A stretch of 64,000 nucleotides of DNA from Pseudomonas cannabina (GCF_900100365.1 NZ_FNKU01000003.1:62001-126000); one strand, 5' to 3'; positions 1-9,103 are shown, numbered from the stretch's first letter. A program made the numbers and translations. Notes: generated by a model not told the origin, from the sequence alone.

Positions 1-407
1 TTGAAATAAATGAAATTTTATCCCCCCTTCAGTTTCCCCTTTCAGGAAAAACAGGGATTTACGCGGTGGGAACCCACCTCATAAAGCAGTAATGCACGCG
101 CAAGTCGTGCCTTCGGCACGGCGCGTATGGTCTGTGACTGTGACAAAGTGGATCAGCCGTCTAAGCGGCCCAGGGCGATGAAGCTGCCCTGCCCTGGCCT
201 ACGGCCACCCTACGGGCGCTTGACCCGGATTCTGAGGCCCAGGGCGACAAGTCGCCCTAGTCCTCAACCGGGCGCGTGTGCGCGCTGGCTTCGCATAAAT
301 ATCAGAACCTATATGGCCGCTGTTTGCCTTCAATGAAGGCATGCGTTTTGCGCAGTTGGTCGGCTTGAGTTGACGGGTGATGGCGGCACGCCGTTAACTG
401 TGCGTCC
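1..407. other. non-coding stretch rich in small inverted repeats
   Basis: I see no convincing gene here. The stretch contains several short GC-rich dyads, for example CGTGCC-ttc-GGCACG near 110-122, AGGGCGAC-aa-GTCGCCCT near 240-260 and GCCTTC-aat-GAAGGC near 328-342. It is followed directly by a truncated insertion-sequence end. It could be intergenic plasmid backbone or an origin-type region; nothing decides between these. Confidence 0.4.
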
Positions 408-641
408 ATGCATAGGAATTTCAAAATGCCTATGCATCAAGCTGACGCTTGGAAGGAGGCGTCATGCCTTCATAGCGATGTGTAGGAAGACGCTGATGCG
501 TTACTTATGCAGTGAAAATCCCTATAAATCAGCGTTAATGCAGGTTATTTCACCGCGAAGCCTAGGTGCGGACGCACCTTCCCCCTGTCAGGGCTTCACG
601 TACCTCATCTGCGCGATCGCCTGAGCGTTGAGGACCAGTCC
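408..641 (-). mobile_element. truncated 3' end of an IS801-like (IS91 family) element, subtype B
   Basis: These 234 bp match positions 40145-40378 base for base as far as I can compare. That stretch is the 3' end of the complete subtype-B element at 40145-41905. The end carries the dyad ATGCATAGG...CCTATGCAT. The copy stops inside the transposase 3' end and is separated by 18 bp from the next IS801 copy, so it is a remnant. Confidence 0.85.
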
Positions 642-659
642 ATACAGTTAACTCTGTTC

Positions 660-2162
660 ATGTATAGGAATTTCAATAATTCCTATACAAGGTAATCCGC
701 CGAAAAAGGTCCCCTCTGCGTGATGCCAACGTGGCGTCGATGTTGGCAAAAAGCTTTTTTCACCCATCACCCACGCCGAAAAATGGATTGAAAGCGACTT
801 TTCTGTACCTTTTCCAGATTTTGGACGCACCTCTCCCGTCTAAGGCCGGCACGTACCTCAATTGCGCGATGCTTTGAGCGTTGTTGATCAAGCCCTGCAC
901 GGTCAGGCCGGCGATGGCTGCGGTATAAACCATCCGTGCTCCGCACAGCACGCAGCTGAACGGATCCCGATGCAAGAACGCTTTGCTCATCTGCGCAAAA
1001 TACAGTTTTTGCGCTTTGCCACGCCTTTCCATGCGTAGCGCCTCATACACCCGGGGTAGCTGTCGGCCACAGACGCGGTTGGCCAGAAATCCAAAATACC
1101 GGATCATTCGAAAGTGCTTCTCCGGGATGTGCTGCACCACCCGGCGCAGCATGTCGGTCTGGCTCAGCGTTTCCTGCTGATAGGTCTTGGTGCGGTGATC
1201 CAGGTAGGTGAAGCTCAACGTGGCCCCGCAGGTGTAGTGCGCCAATCGGCTGCCCGAGATGGGCGGTTTTTTCAGGTAGCGGCCCAGGTAATTGACGGTC
1301 TTTTTGCCGTTTTTCGTCTTCTTCGACAAGTGGATGTGCCAGTGCTGACCACCGGCGTTGAGCACAAGGTGACGCCAGTCATTTTCGCTCTGCAGATGAG
1401 CGTTTTCAGGTGGGACGGTGGTGTGCTCCCACTGACTGAGCAGGTACTGGCGTACATTCCACATCCAGCGCCGACGCAAGGCTGATGGATGAAACGACAG
1501 ATCTTTCCAGACACCTGCGTCATCGATCCCACCCAAGGTGACCGAGACATGGATGTGTGGGTGCCAGTTAAGTCGCCGGCCGTAGGTGTGGATGGCGCAG
1601 AAAACACCCACTTCCACGCCCCGGCGTCGGCCCGCATAGAGCAGGTTGTCGACGGCCAGGCGACACAAGGCATCGAGCCAGTGACGGTTATGAAAGAACA
1701 GCGGCCACAGGGTGTCAGGCAATGTGAACACCAGGTGTTGCCAGGTACACTCGGGTAAGCGGTGCTGTTGATTGGCGATCCACTGATCGGTAGCTTTTTT
1801 GCCGCAGGATGGACAGGCGCGGCAACTGCAGGTGTTGCACAGGTATTTGACGTGCGGGCAGCTGTGGTTGCCGCAGGTGTAGTGTTTGACGCCCAGGATC
1901 GAGGTGCCGCAGGCCAGCATTTTGCTGACGGACTCGACTTCGATGTCGCGCAAGCCGCCCTCCTCGAGGAGGCGTGCCCAGCATTGATTGGTGGTGAAGA
2001 GGTTTTTGAGCGGTCGAGGTGTGTAGGCTGGACTCATCTGAAGCAGCGGTGGGTAAGCAGGCTTCATGATGATCAATAATGGGCCTCATGACAAAGCTCA
2101 AATCCATGTTTCTGCTGCTACGCGATCGTAAGAACGGGCGATTTGCAGCCGCAGGCTGCCCT
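660..2162 (-). mobile_element. IS801 copy 1 (IS91 family), about 1503 bp
   Basis: The 3' terminus has the dyad GTATAGGAATT...AATTCCTATAC and the other terminus has GCAGCCTGCGGCTGC. On the minus strand the element is bounded by GAAC on both sides (GTTC at 656-659 and 2163-2166 on the plus strand). This fits the tetranucleotide target preference known for IS801. There are no terminal inverted repeats in the usual sense, as expected of IS91-type rolling-circle elements. It truncates the AAA ATPase gene to its right. Confidence 0.9.
760..2067 (-). CDS. IS801 transposase (IS91 family, Y2/HUH), C-terminally extended
   Basis: This is a rolling-circle transposase that nicks and joins single-stranded DNA. 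Visible are N-terminal Cys/His clusters (CPSCGKK), the HUH metal-binding motif HPHIHVSV, and the paired-tyrosine segment YLGRYLKKP. The ATG at 2067 is taken as start; a TTG at 2076 is in frame. Compared with copy 2 (35947-37176) the stop codon after YVPA has changed (TGA to TTA), which adds about 27 residues. Whether the extended enzyme works is unknown. Confidence 0.88.
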   Translation of the reverse strand: MKPAYPPLLQMSPAYTPRPLKNLFTTNQCWARLLEEGGLRDIEVESVSKMLACGTSILGVKHYTCGNHSCPHVKYLCNTCSCRACPSCGKKATDQWIANQQHRLPECTWQHLVFTLPDTLWPLFFHNRHWLDALCRLAVDNLLYAGRRRGVEVGVFCAIHTYGRRLNWHPHIHVSVTLGGIDDAGVWKDLSFHPSALRRRWMWNVRQYLLSQWEHTTVPPENAHLQSENDWRHLVLNAGGQHWHIHLSKKTKNGKKTVNYLGRYLKKPPISGSRLAHYTCGATLSFTYLDHRTKTYQQETLSQTDMLRRVVQHIPEKHFRMIRYFGFLANRVCGRQLPRVYEALRMERRGKAQKLYFAQMSKAFLHRDPFSCVLCGARMVYTAAIAGLTVQGLINNAQSIAQLRYVPALDGRGASKIWKRYRKVAFNPFFGVGDG

Positions 2163-2166
2163 GTTC

Positions 2167-3333
2167 TGGCAAAGAGGGCAAGCAGCGTCTTCAGGAAACC
2201 TTGGAAACTCATGGTCAGGGTGGCTCACTTTCGCGAAAACTTGTGCTGCTTCAAACAGCACCTTCCATTCTTCACCACCAGTACCAGCAAGTTGCCCCGG
2301 GGTCTGTTTGAATTCAGCAGCAGCCAGATCTGCTGCTGCTTTGGCCGTTTTCGACTTATCAATAAGTTGCTTAAGCAGGTTGACCTTTTCATCGTCGATC
2401 AGCGAAACAGCTGTCGCAATGCGGTCTTTTAACCCCGACAGGCGCGCCGCCTTCTGGTGCAATGCCTGAGCTTTTTGCTTTGGATCAGCCTCGGCAAGAG
2501 TTTTGCTCAATAGGGTAAATCGATCTTGCTCTATCTGGCTGAGCGTGACCAAGGTCTCAATATGCTCAGGTTTGGTTGTGGTTGGAATGCCATTTAGTAC
2601 AGCGGCGACCGCAGTCCGCTCTTTCGCAAGCGCGGTATATGCTGCATCACTCGGAGCATTCGCCGTTTTCTCTTGTGTGGCACGCAGTTTGAGCTTGTTA
2701 CAGACGCTAGCCAATCCCTCCAAGATATCCAGCCCGTATGGGGCGTAAGCAAAGTCTCCATGATTATCGATGTAAGCACGGGCACAGTGGGTATCAAAGA
2801 TGGATATGTCCGAAAGCGGTTCAGGTGCCGATACACCGTATTGCCAATGAAGGTCGGTAGCCACACCGTCAATCACAGCCTCGAACACGGCTTGGGCGAC
2901 GCCGACATTTTTTGGGTCTAGGTTTGCGTTGGGAAGTATGGGCTCGCGCCGATCTCTGGCACGACATGCATGCTTAAATACCCTGGAGTAACCCGACTTC
3001 CCAGCCCCGTTTTCTCCGTAGATGACGGTAAGTCCAGCTAAAGCTATTGGGACGCTCCCGCCATCCGCCAAGGCATTGACATTCGCAATTTCTTTGATTG
3101 CCACCAGTTGAACAGTCCGTGTCAGATCTGCAGATGTAGCAATCTGAGCATCCTCTAGGGAGGCGCTGATTTATTCGATTTTTCGTCCCTGCAACGCTCT
3201 GGAGGCCTTGATTTATCTGGGGGCAACAGCTGGGTTTTAGAATAAATCAGCGTCTCCCTAGGTATCGCAATTGGCTTGCTCGAAACAGGCCAACAGACGG
3301 GTTTGCGTTGGGTGAGTCAACTGGGTTTTGCAT
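2167..3333 (-). pseudogene. AAA family ATPase with CPLC zinc motif, broken at both ends
   Basis: The product has a Walker A motif (GENGAGKS) preceded by a short N-terminal segment, then a long coiled-coil-like region, then CPLC as in zinc-hook SMC/RecN/RloC-like ATPases. The 3' part is lost because IS801 copy 1 inserted just after CPLCQ. The 5' part is interrupted by a 99-bp MITE at 3159-3257 with CTAG duplicated. Removing the MITE and one CTAG joins the frame (…RYLEDAQIATS…) back to an ATG near 3333. That start is tentative because no good ribosome site is seen. The family includes DNA-repair and anti-phage proteins; the role here is not known. Confidence 0.75.
3159..3257 (+). repeat. MITE copy a, 99 bp, target duplication CTAG
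   Basis: The 18-bp termini are GGAGGCGCTGATTTATTC and, inverted, GGAGACGCTGATTTATTC, so they differ at one position. The element is flanked by CTAG at 3155-3158 and 3258-3261. It has no coding capacity. The ends and the YTAR-type target match the IS5-family element at 20976-22184. Confidence 0.93.
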
Positions 3334-3402
3334 TTTTGGGTATTTCGATTTTGTTGCTGATGACGGATATGGTTGTCTCAGTTGTGGCGTCATTCAGGAC
3401 AA

Positions 3403-3636
3403 ATGAATCACATGGTGCGTGATGAGAGCCAGAAGCTGCTTGTAATTGGCGGTCCATTTGATGGCCAGCGAATGGCTCGTGTCGGCAACGAGTTCACAGA
3501 GGTCGTTGGGCCCAAAAACAGTCGTTATCACGGGCGCTACAGCTACCAGCTGCGCTGGCACCCAATGCTAAAGAAATTGGTCTGGGCCTTACCTGAAAAC
3601 AAAAGCTTAAGGCTTCCTCCTGCAGACCCGTGTTAA
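3403..3636 (+). CDS. small hypothetical protein with GGPFDGQ motif
   Basis: The 77-residue product begins MNHMVRDESQ and contains LLVIGGPFDGQ, a motif seen in small phage and plasmid proteins of unknown role. The ATG at 3403 has AGGA four bases upstream; an in-frame TTG at 3373 is less likely. No catalytic motif is seen. Confidence 0.55.
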   Translation: MNHMVRDESQKLLVIGGPFDGQRMARVGNEFTEVVGPKNSRYHGRYSYQLRWHPMLKKLVWALPENKSLRLPPADPC

Positions 3637-3725
3637 TGAACTGGCACATCCAACCCTGGCACAACCGGGGCCGTGGACGTAGATGAGTTCCGTTTTAGGC
3701 CCACATGATCTAGCAGGTAAACGGC

Positions 3726-4280
3726 ATGGAATTGGATGCACTGAACAAGTACCTTGAGGCAACTCAAGACCATCTGGGTTTGGAAGATCAGCGTTATGGC
3801 GGTGGCTTCCGAGCGATTGTCGCCCATCGTTCTGCGACCGACTTTCTGTTTGGCATGCTTGACGGTGGCAACTTTGAAGCGACTGAAGCAATGGCGTTTC
3901 TCGGCGATAACCCACTGTTCCCGTCTTCAACTGGGGCTACCCCGCAAGAGGCGCTGCAAAATCTCAGCGACAAGCTTGGACTTCTTTACCAATTTGAACC
4001 CAGCACCGGCACTTTCAAGTGGAAGGCCATAAGTCGTTTTCAATTGAAGGCTCAGTACGACGCAGACCCGGGTGAGGAGCGATGCTGGTATGACGTGTCG
4101 TGGGTGGACATAGTTGGCGACCTCAAATCAAGCGCCCTCTATTACTACGAGGACTCCAAAGCCAAATGCAACGATAGCGAAAAGCGCGATTTGCATGCTC
4201 TGGTCAGCTTCAAATATGAAGGTTTGTTCGCCGATCTAATAAGTAAAGGAAAGCCAGATGAAAAGAAACCCAATGGATGA
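3726..4280 (+). CDS. hypothetical protein, 184 aa
   Basis: This is a soluble, acidic protein without a signal peptide or membrane segment. I do not recognise a family. The 3' end overlaps the next gene by 23 bp, which suggests a translationally coupled pair or run (3726-5168) of small same-strand genes. Confidence 0.65.
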   Translation: MELDALNKYLEATQDHLGLEDQRYGGGFRAIVAHRSATDFLFGMLDGGNFEATEAMAFLGDNPLFPSSTGATPQEALQNLSDKLGLLYQFEPSTGTFKWKAISRFQLKAQYDADPGEERCWYDVSWVDIVGDLKSSALYYYEDSKAKCNDSEKRDLHALVSFKYEGLFADLISKGKPDEKKPNG

Positions 4281-4494
4281 GGCGATCTCAGCTCTGAAGG
4301 TTGCTCCAATTCAGACACTGGGCATGTGTGTTAGCGCGGTAGCCTCACTGTACCTGTTCTCGACTGACTCACAGTGGTTCGGCATTGTAGTGCTGGTCGC
4401 GGTGATCTTCACCGGGCTGGCCTGGATGGCGACACCGGGCATTATTCAGGAAGCGAACAAGCGCGCCAAAGCACGTCACCGCTACCCGCACTAA
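4258..4494 (+). CDS. small inner-membrane protein, 78 aa
   Basis: Two hydrophobic segments are visible, at about residues 17-34 and 40-58, followed by a basic C-terminal tail (KRAKARHRY). This is typical of a small two-span membrane protein. It overlaps the end of the preceding gene. Function unknown. Confidence 0.6.
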   Translation: MKRNPMDEAISALKVAPIQTLGMCVSAVASLYLFSTDSQWFGIVVLVAVIFTGLAWMATPGIIQEANKRAKARHRYPH

Positions 4495-4505
4495 GTTAGA
4501 GGAAA

Positions 4506-4745
4506 ATGATCGTGAGTAGCTACCCCTACGTAACAATTGCAGCCGCGCTTGTGGGGGACACTGAGATCCCGCATGCAGGCGCAAGTCGCTTTGACAAAGC
4601 TGAGTACCAAGCGCTTGTTAAGGCGCTGCGACTTGTAGGGCCAGACCAGTGCCGTGCCATTCTAGATAACCCTTCGGAAGCTCACCTATTGGAGGCTGCG
4701 TTTGGGAAACTTTTGCATGTATTGGCATCACCTGCAGCTTCGTAG
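4506..4745 (+). CDS. small hypothetical protein, 79 aa
   Basis: The ATG at 4506 follows TTAGAGGAAA, a fair ribosome site, 11 bp after the preceding stop. The product is soluble with no recognised domain. It probably belongs to the same transcription unit as its neighbours. Confidence 0.55.
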   Translation: MIVSSYPYVTIAAALVGDTEIPHAGASRFDKAEYQALVKALRLVGPDQCRAILDNPSEAHLLEAAFGKLLHVLASPAAS

Positions 4746-4754
4746 GAGGTAAGC

Positions 4755-5168
4755 ATGAGTCAATTGACTGATCTGCTATGCGGTATTGCTACAGAGTGGC
4801 GCACACGCAACCAGGAACACCAGGGTGGCGTTGTATTGCTCTGGCAAGGTGCGGTCTATGGCTGGAAAGACTGCTTGCGTGATGCTTATCATGAGCGGCC
4901 AGGCGTCTATGCAGTGGACGAGGATGGCCATGTCTTCCTCGCTGAAGGTGGCAACGACTATGACGGCGCGAAATGCTGGGTCGTTGTGTCACCTGACACT
5001 CCCGCACCACTCGTACTTTACGTTTACCACTGCGCTGGCTGTGGCCATGCTGGACAGCTGCATCTGATGGAGCTGACAGCGGAGATCACTACAGCCTGCT
5101 CTGCGTGCGGAGGTGAAGTGTTAGCCGAATGGGACGGCGGCGTGGAAATGACAATCACCCCCCCGTGA
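4755..5168 (+). CDS. hypothetical protein with C-terminal zinc ribbon
   Basis: The 137-residue product has two CxxC knuckles near residues 95-117 (CAGC and CSAC), which suggests a structural zinc ribbon. The start has GGAGG 8 bases upstream. Family not recognised. Confidence 0.62.
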   Translation: MSQLTDLLCGIATEWRTRNQEHQGGVVLLWQGAVYGWKDCLRDAYHERPGVYAVDEDGHVFLAEGGNDYDGAKCWVVVSPDTPAPLVLYVYHCAGCGHAGQLHLMELTAEITTACSACGGEVLAEWDGGVEMTITPP

Positions 5169-5234
5169 TGCTGGTGAAGAGATATACGACCAGACCCGCA
5201 AACGACTGAAATACCTTTGACCGTGGAAGAAAAA

Positions 5235-5918
5235 ATGATCGCAAATTCGAACTATGCCGCTGACGCGATTGAGCTTTTGAACGGGCTAGGGGTTCATCAG
5301 GCATCTCCGAATGTTTGGGAGCTCACGGACGTGCATACTGCAAGCAAGTCCCATGTTCATCATTCGCAAATGCCTGCCGCGCTAGCAGCCTACGCAGCGG
5401 TGAACGAAACTTTCGCGGCTGGGCGATTCCCAGGTTATTTGCTTCGGGATATGGTGGATAAGGTTCCCTCAATGGATTACACCGAACACGCGGCGCTAGC
5501 CATGGCGTGTGGTTGTACTCCGCCTTCGTTTGAAGGCTCAGACGCCCGGGCGCGGATCTTTGGCAAAGCTGTTTGGAACATCGTCAATACATATGACCTG
5601 AACAACTGTTTCATGCGCTTCGACTCAGCAGGCAATGGCGACCACTACAGCCTACGGCCACGAGGCATTGATTGGGCAGGCGATTGGGCCGTGATCCCTG
5701 CCGACATTAAAGAGCTGCGTCGAGCCTACCGCGCAATGACCCCTCTTCAGAAGGTGATGGTCTTGACCATCATGCGGCTGTACAACCAGAGCAAAGACAA
5801 GATCTACCTCACTGGTTGCCCCACGAAGATCAGTGCTGCCGAGGCGATGACCGTCCTGCGTGACAACGCAGCATTGCCGGCATGGGGGCACTTGGTCACA
5901 CACTACGCGGGCTGGTAG
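5235..5918 (+). CDS. hypothetical protein, about 227 aa
   Basis: The ATG at 5235 is preferred because GGAAG lies a few bases upstream; a TTG at 5217 is also in frame. The protein is soluble and I see no known motif. It ends a run of small plus-strand genes. Confidence 0.6.
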   Translation: MIANSNYAADAIELLNGLGVHQASPNVWELTDVHTASKSHVHHSQMPAALAAYAAVNETFAAGRFPGYLLRDMVDKVPSMDYTEHAALAMACGCTPPSFEGSDARARIFGKAVWNIVNTYDLNNCFMRFDSAGNGDHYSLRPRGIDWAGDWAVIPADIKELRRAYRAMTPLQKVMVLTIMRLYNQSKDKIYLTGCPTKISAAEAMTVLRDNAALPAWGHLVTHYAGW

Positions 5919-6193
5919 AGCCCATGCCGGCAATCAAGCGGCTACCGCGCCTTTGGCTTGCTGGCTGGAGCCATCATGGGCGACAAGTCACCCTATCTAG
6001 CCCCAGCTCCATGGATGCTCTGAACTCGAACGGGACGGACTTGTAACGTCTGCAGGTGCCCTAAGTTGACGCTCGTGTCATCTATGCGTAGAATTACCAG
6101 CAACCACAACCTCCACGCCTCGGGCGGGCTTAGGCCTGCACTGCGCACCAGGGGGTTTCTTTTTGCCTGTAGAAAAGTGAGCAGGAAGCTCTC
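5919..6193 (+). other. intergenic region upstream of the abi gene
   Basis: I find no convincing gene in these 275 bp. It must contain the promoter for the abortive-infection gene, but no clear -35/-10 pair stands out. Confidence 0.3.
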
Positions 6194-7111
6194 ATGGCCC
6201 CAAGCATAGCCTACACAAAACAGGCGAAAACTACGCCTCAACTGCTCGCACACCTTCTTGCCAAGGGCTTAGCTGTCCCTGATCAAGCAAAGGCGCTGCA
6301 TTCGCTCGATCTTATCGGTTACTACCGGTTACTGATCTACATGCGTCCGCTACAGAATAGCCATACCAAGATTTTTTATCCGTCCGTCGAGTTCGATGAC
6401 GTCATGGCACTGTACGACTTCGACAGGCGTTTGAGGCTTATCTGTCTTGATGCAGTCGAACGCATAGAGGTGGCCTTGCGTGCCGCGATAACGAACACAC
6501 TTGCTCCGGATCCTGCCGCTGGTCCGCACTTCTACTTGGATGCGATGCATTTTGCTAACGCACCTGGCCACACAGCCTTCATGAAGGCTGTCTGCGACCC
6601 GAACACCGTTAAACACCAGCCAGTTGACCACTACCTCAAGACCTATCACACCCCTCCGCATGCGCCGATCTGGGCGATACTTGAGGCTGTCACATTTGGC
6701 CCTCTATCCCACCTGTATGCAAATCTGCAAATTACTCACAGGAAGGCAATCGCTACAGCTTTTGGTTTTGACGAGAAGGTGCTTGTCACTTGGTTCAAAA
6801 GCATCAACATGTTGCGTAATGTTTGTGCACACCATTCTCGGCTATGGAACAAAAACAACCTGGTGAACGCGCCCTTACAAGTGAATGCTTTGAAAGCCGA
6901 ATTCCCAAGCCATGCGGATCGAGGACGAGTTGCTGCTCGTGCCGTGACTCTGGTTGCGCTATTGAGAGTGATCGACCCCACCTCTAATTGGAAGCAGCGA
7001 TTCAAATCTGTTGTACAGAGCTGCCCTGCAGGTGCTCTACAAAAAGCTGGGTTGGACGAGACAATTATGGGTTTCTCTCCTGGATGGGACCAGCGCGCAT
7101 TCTGGAATTGA
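6194..7111 (+). CDS. Abi_2 (AbiD/AbiF-like) abortive infection protein with HEPN motif
   Basis: The 305-residue product has the Abi_2 layout. Near the N-terminus it has DLIGYYRLLIYMRPL, a central VERIEVALR segment, and the HEPN-type motif RNVCAHHSRLWN around residues 211-222 (Arg...His, the presumed RNase site). The start ATG has GGAAG 5 bases upstream. Members of the family halt growth after phage infection, by presumed RNA cleavage. It stands alone here, with no visible antitoxin partner unless the small downstream gene at 7180 plays that part. Confidence 0.85.
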   Translation: MAPSIAYTKQAKTTPQLLAHLLAKGLAVPDQAKALHSLDLIGYYRLLIYMRPLQNSHTKIFYPSVEFDDVMALYDFDRRLRLICLDAVERIEVALRAAITNTLAPDPAAGPHFYLDAMHFANAPGHTAFMKAVCDPNTVKHQPVDHYLKTYHTPPHAPIWAILEAVTFGPLSHLYANLQITHRKAIATAFGFDEKVLVTWFKSINMLRNVCAHHSRLWNKNNLVNAPLQVNALKAEFPSHADRGRVAARAVTLVALLRVIDPTSNWKQRFKSVVQSCPAGALQKAGLDETIMGFSPGWDQRAFWN

Positions 7112-7179
7112 GGTGTGCGATTTTGCAGGCAAGGACCTGGCCCAGGTGTAGCCCCCTTGATGAAGACGAGGATCTATCT

Positions 7180-7362
7180 GTGACAAAGGAAGAATTGCGA
7201 AAGCAGCTGCAGGAGCAGTTTGAGCGTCACCTGCAGGCTAACCCTGAAGCGGTGACACTTTATGCTGCAGAGCCAGAACCTGAGAAAAGGCCTTGGAAGA
7301 AGAAACCAAGCTTGCTCGATCAGGCCTTCGCGCAGACCTTGGCCGACATCGAGAACCGGTAA
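7180..7362 (+). CDS. small plasmid protein, 60 aa
   Basis: GTG start preceded by GAGG at 8 bases. The product begins VTKEELRKQLQEQFERHL and is largely helical and charged. Downstream of the abi gene and 3 bp before the multi-HTH gene, so probably co-transcribed with it. Function unknown. Confidence 0.5.
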   Translation: MTKEELRKQLQEQFERHLQANPEAVTLYAAEPEPEKRPWKKKPSLLDQAFAQTLADIENR

Positions 7363-7365
7363 GCC

Positions 7366-8151
7366 ATGGTCAACTGGGGGAAGATCGGTTTAGCCAGGTG
7401 GTATGACTGCAAATTAGGAACGATGACCGACAGGAAGCTTGCTGGGTTGGTCGGCACCTCGGTAAAGGTCATTAGTCACCGGCGCGAGTTGTTCTGCATT
7501 GAGGTCTGGTCGATCAATCAGTTGATCAAACCCTATCGCCATATGTTTGATGATAACTCGGATCTGACCATCGCCCGGATATGTGGGGCATCGGTGAAGA
7601 GCGTCACAACCTATCGACGCACTGAGGGCTTAGCTCCATTTTTGCGTCCTGATCCCCTGCAGCGCCGTCAAAGACTACCTTTGGGTCACCCTGTGAGACC
7701 CTTCAGACAGCTTTTGGGACTGGTACCAGATGAAGACGTGTCCAGGCTCTCTGGCGTCGACGTGGAGAGCATCGCATCGATACGGGAGGCATTTGGATTG
7801 CATCGCGTTTTGGCTGCTGATCCTCAACCAGGCCAACAGCCCGGTTGGCATGATTTTCACGGCCCTTGGCTTGGGTTCGAATCATTGCTTGGATCAATGT
7901 CTAATTCTAAGATTAGCCGCGCAGTCAACGTACCAATCTCAGTTGTCGAGCAGCGCCGGCTTTTCCTCAGGGTTCAGCCCTACCGAAGAGTTTCCAAATT
8001 GGAGCAGTACCGGCACCTCTTTGGATTGGTACCAAACAATTTGATCGCAATGCTTGCAGGTGTCTCACCCACTCGGGTTGCCGCTTACATAAAGCAGATA
8101 TCCGAGGCCGACAAGAAAACCGCCACTGGCAATTTTGAGAGAGTTAAATGA
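7366..8151 (+). CDS. protein of about five tandem helix-turn-helix modules
   Basis: The 261-residue product contains repeating modules of about 45-55 residues, each with an HTH-like core. The cores begin near residues 19, 62, 116, 179 and 226 (DRKLAGLVGTSVKVISHRR; LTIARICGASVKSVTTYRR; DVSRLSGVDVESIASIREA; KISRAVNVPISVVEQRRL; LIAMLAGVSPTRVAAYIKQ). The gene at 34709 encodes a three-module relative. A DNA-binding role, possibly at repeated sites, is an inference; I know of no named family. Confidence 0.65.
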   Translation: MVNWGKIGLARWYDCKLGTMTDRKLAGLVGTSVKVISHRRELFCIEVWSINQLIKPYRHMFDDNSDLTIARICGASVKSVTTYRRTEGLAPFLRPDPLQRRQRLPLGHPVRPFRQLLGLVPDEDVSRLSGVDVESIASIREAFGLHRVLAADPQPGQQPGWHDFHGPWLGFESLLGSMSNSKISRAVNVPISVVEQRRLFLRVQPYRRVSKLEQYRHLFGLVPNNLIAMLAGVSPTRVAAYIKQISEADKKTATGNFERVK

Positions 8152-8170
8152 TGAGCGTTTTACTTACCGC

Positions 8171-8362
8171 TCATTCAGTAAATGGCCAGATCCGTGGACG
8201 TGGTTCACTTGGACTGAAGGGCTTCTGCATCGCGTTGTAAACAGACTGAGCCCAGTCCAAAAACTCGCTCCCAGGACCCATCTGATCGTCGAAATACACG
8301 TCCTGCAGGGCTTCCTTTCGCCCATCCTCATATAGCCACTGACTGAAGGTTTTAGTCGTCAC
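8171..8362 (-). CDS. small hypothetical protein, 63 aa
   Basis: The GTG start overlaps the stop of the upstream gene by 4 bp (GTGA), a sign of translational coupling. Soluble, aromatic-rich, no recognised domain. Confidence 0.5.
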   Translation of the reverse strand: MTTKTFSQWLYEDGRKEALQDVYFDDQMGPGSEFLDWAQSVYNAMQKPFSPSEPRPRIWPFTE

Positions 8363-8616
8363 TCCGATTTTCCCGTTTCAGCGGCGGCGAGCCGATTGTC
8401 TTCACTTTGGGCCCAGCTTTTTTTTTCAGCAGCTGCCGCCAGGCCGAGTCTCAAAACTGTTCCCAAGCCGCCAATGACCGTCATCAAAACGCTGCACCAA
8501 AAAAGCCAGCGGAAAAGGTTGTCATTGAACAAATTATTGCCAGCAAGGCCAAACGATCCTGCAAAAAAGAGCAAGTAGAAAAGGAACGCGGGTATGTCTG
8601 CTTCACTATCTTCCAT
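8359..8616 (-). CDS. small membrane protein, 85 aa
   Basis: Two hydrophobic spans are visible at about residues 9-26 and 37-60, followed by a charged tail. It is coupled to the gene at 8171-8362. Family not recognised. Confidence 0.55.
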   Translation of the reverse strand: MEDSEADIPAFLFYLLFFAGSFGLAGNNLFNDNLFRWLFWCSVLMTVIGGLGTVLRLGLAAAAEKKSWAQSEDNRLAAAETGKSE

Positions 8617-8646
8617 GTGGTAACTCCTTTGTTCAAAAGCCTACAT

Positions 8647-9103
8647 TCAGAACGGTATTTTGTCTTCGTTAAAGTCCGGAGCTGATCCGGGCGCTGCCTG
8701 CTGCGGGACCGGATGCGGCTGTTGATTACGTGGCGTCCTGCGCTTGTTGGTCACCCTGAGGACGTCCACCGAGGAGCTGCATCGTACCTTGCATGTCGAC
8801 GACGATTTCAGTTGTGTAACGCTTGATACCGTCTTTTTCCCATTCTCGGGTCTGCAGCTTGCCTTCGATGTAGACCTGCGAACCCTTGCGCAGGTATTCG
8901 CCAGCGATTTCGGCGACTTTGCCGAACATCGATACACGGTGCCATTCGGTCTTTTCGACTTTCTGACCGGACTGCTTGTCGGTCCACTGTTCGCTGGTTG
9001 CCAGACTCAGGTTGGTCACGGCGTTACCGTTAGGCAAGTAGCGAACTTCGGGATCCTGGCCACACGTACCGACAAGAATGACTTTGTTTACACCTCGCGC
9101 CAT
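8647..9103 (-). CDS. ssb: single-stranded DNA-binding protein, tail frameshifted
   Basis: The first 115 residues form a normal SSB OB-fold ([12 protein letters not shown]...; the segment ending in [14 protein letters not shown] is typical). In the frame that starts at 9103 translation stops at 8726 after ...QAQDAT. The usual linker and acidic tip (…[12 protein letters not shown]) are intact in another frame ending at 8647. A single indel between about 8729 and 8750 therefore separates the tail from the body. The acidic tip normally recruits replication and repair partners, so the 125-aa product should bind DNA but lack those contacts. A sequencing error cannot be excluded. Confidence 0.85.

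Noticed and set aside
127..624. Open frames of 69 and 84 codons on the plus strand
   Set aside because: They run through inverted repeats and IS-end DNA, have no ribosome site and no protein-like composition.
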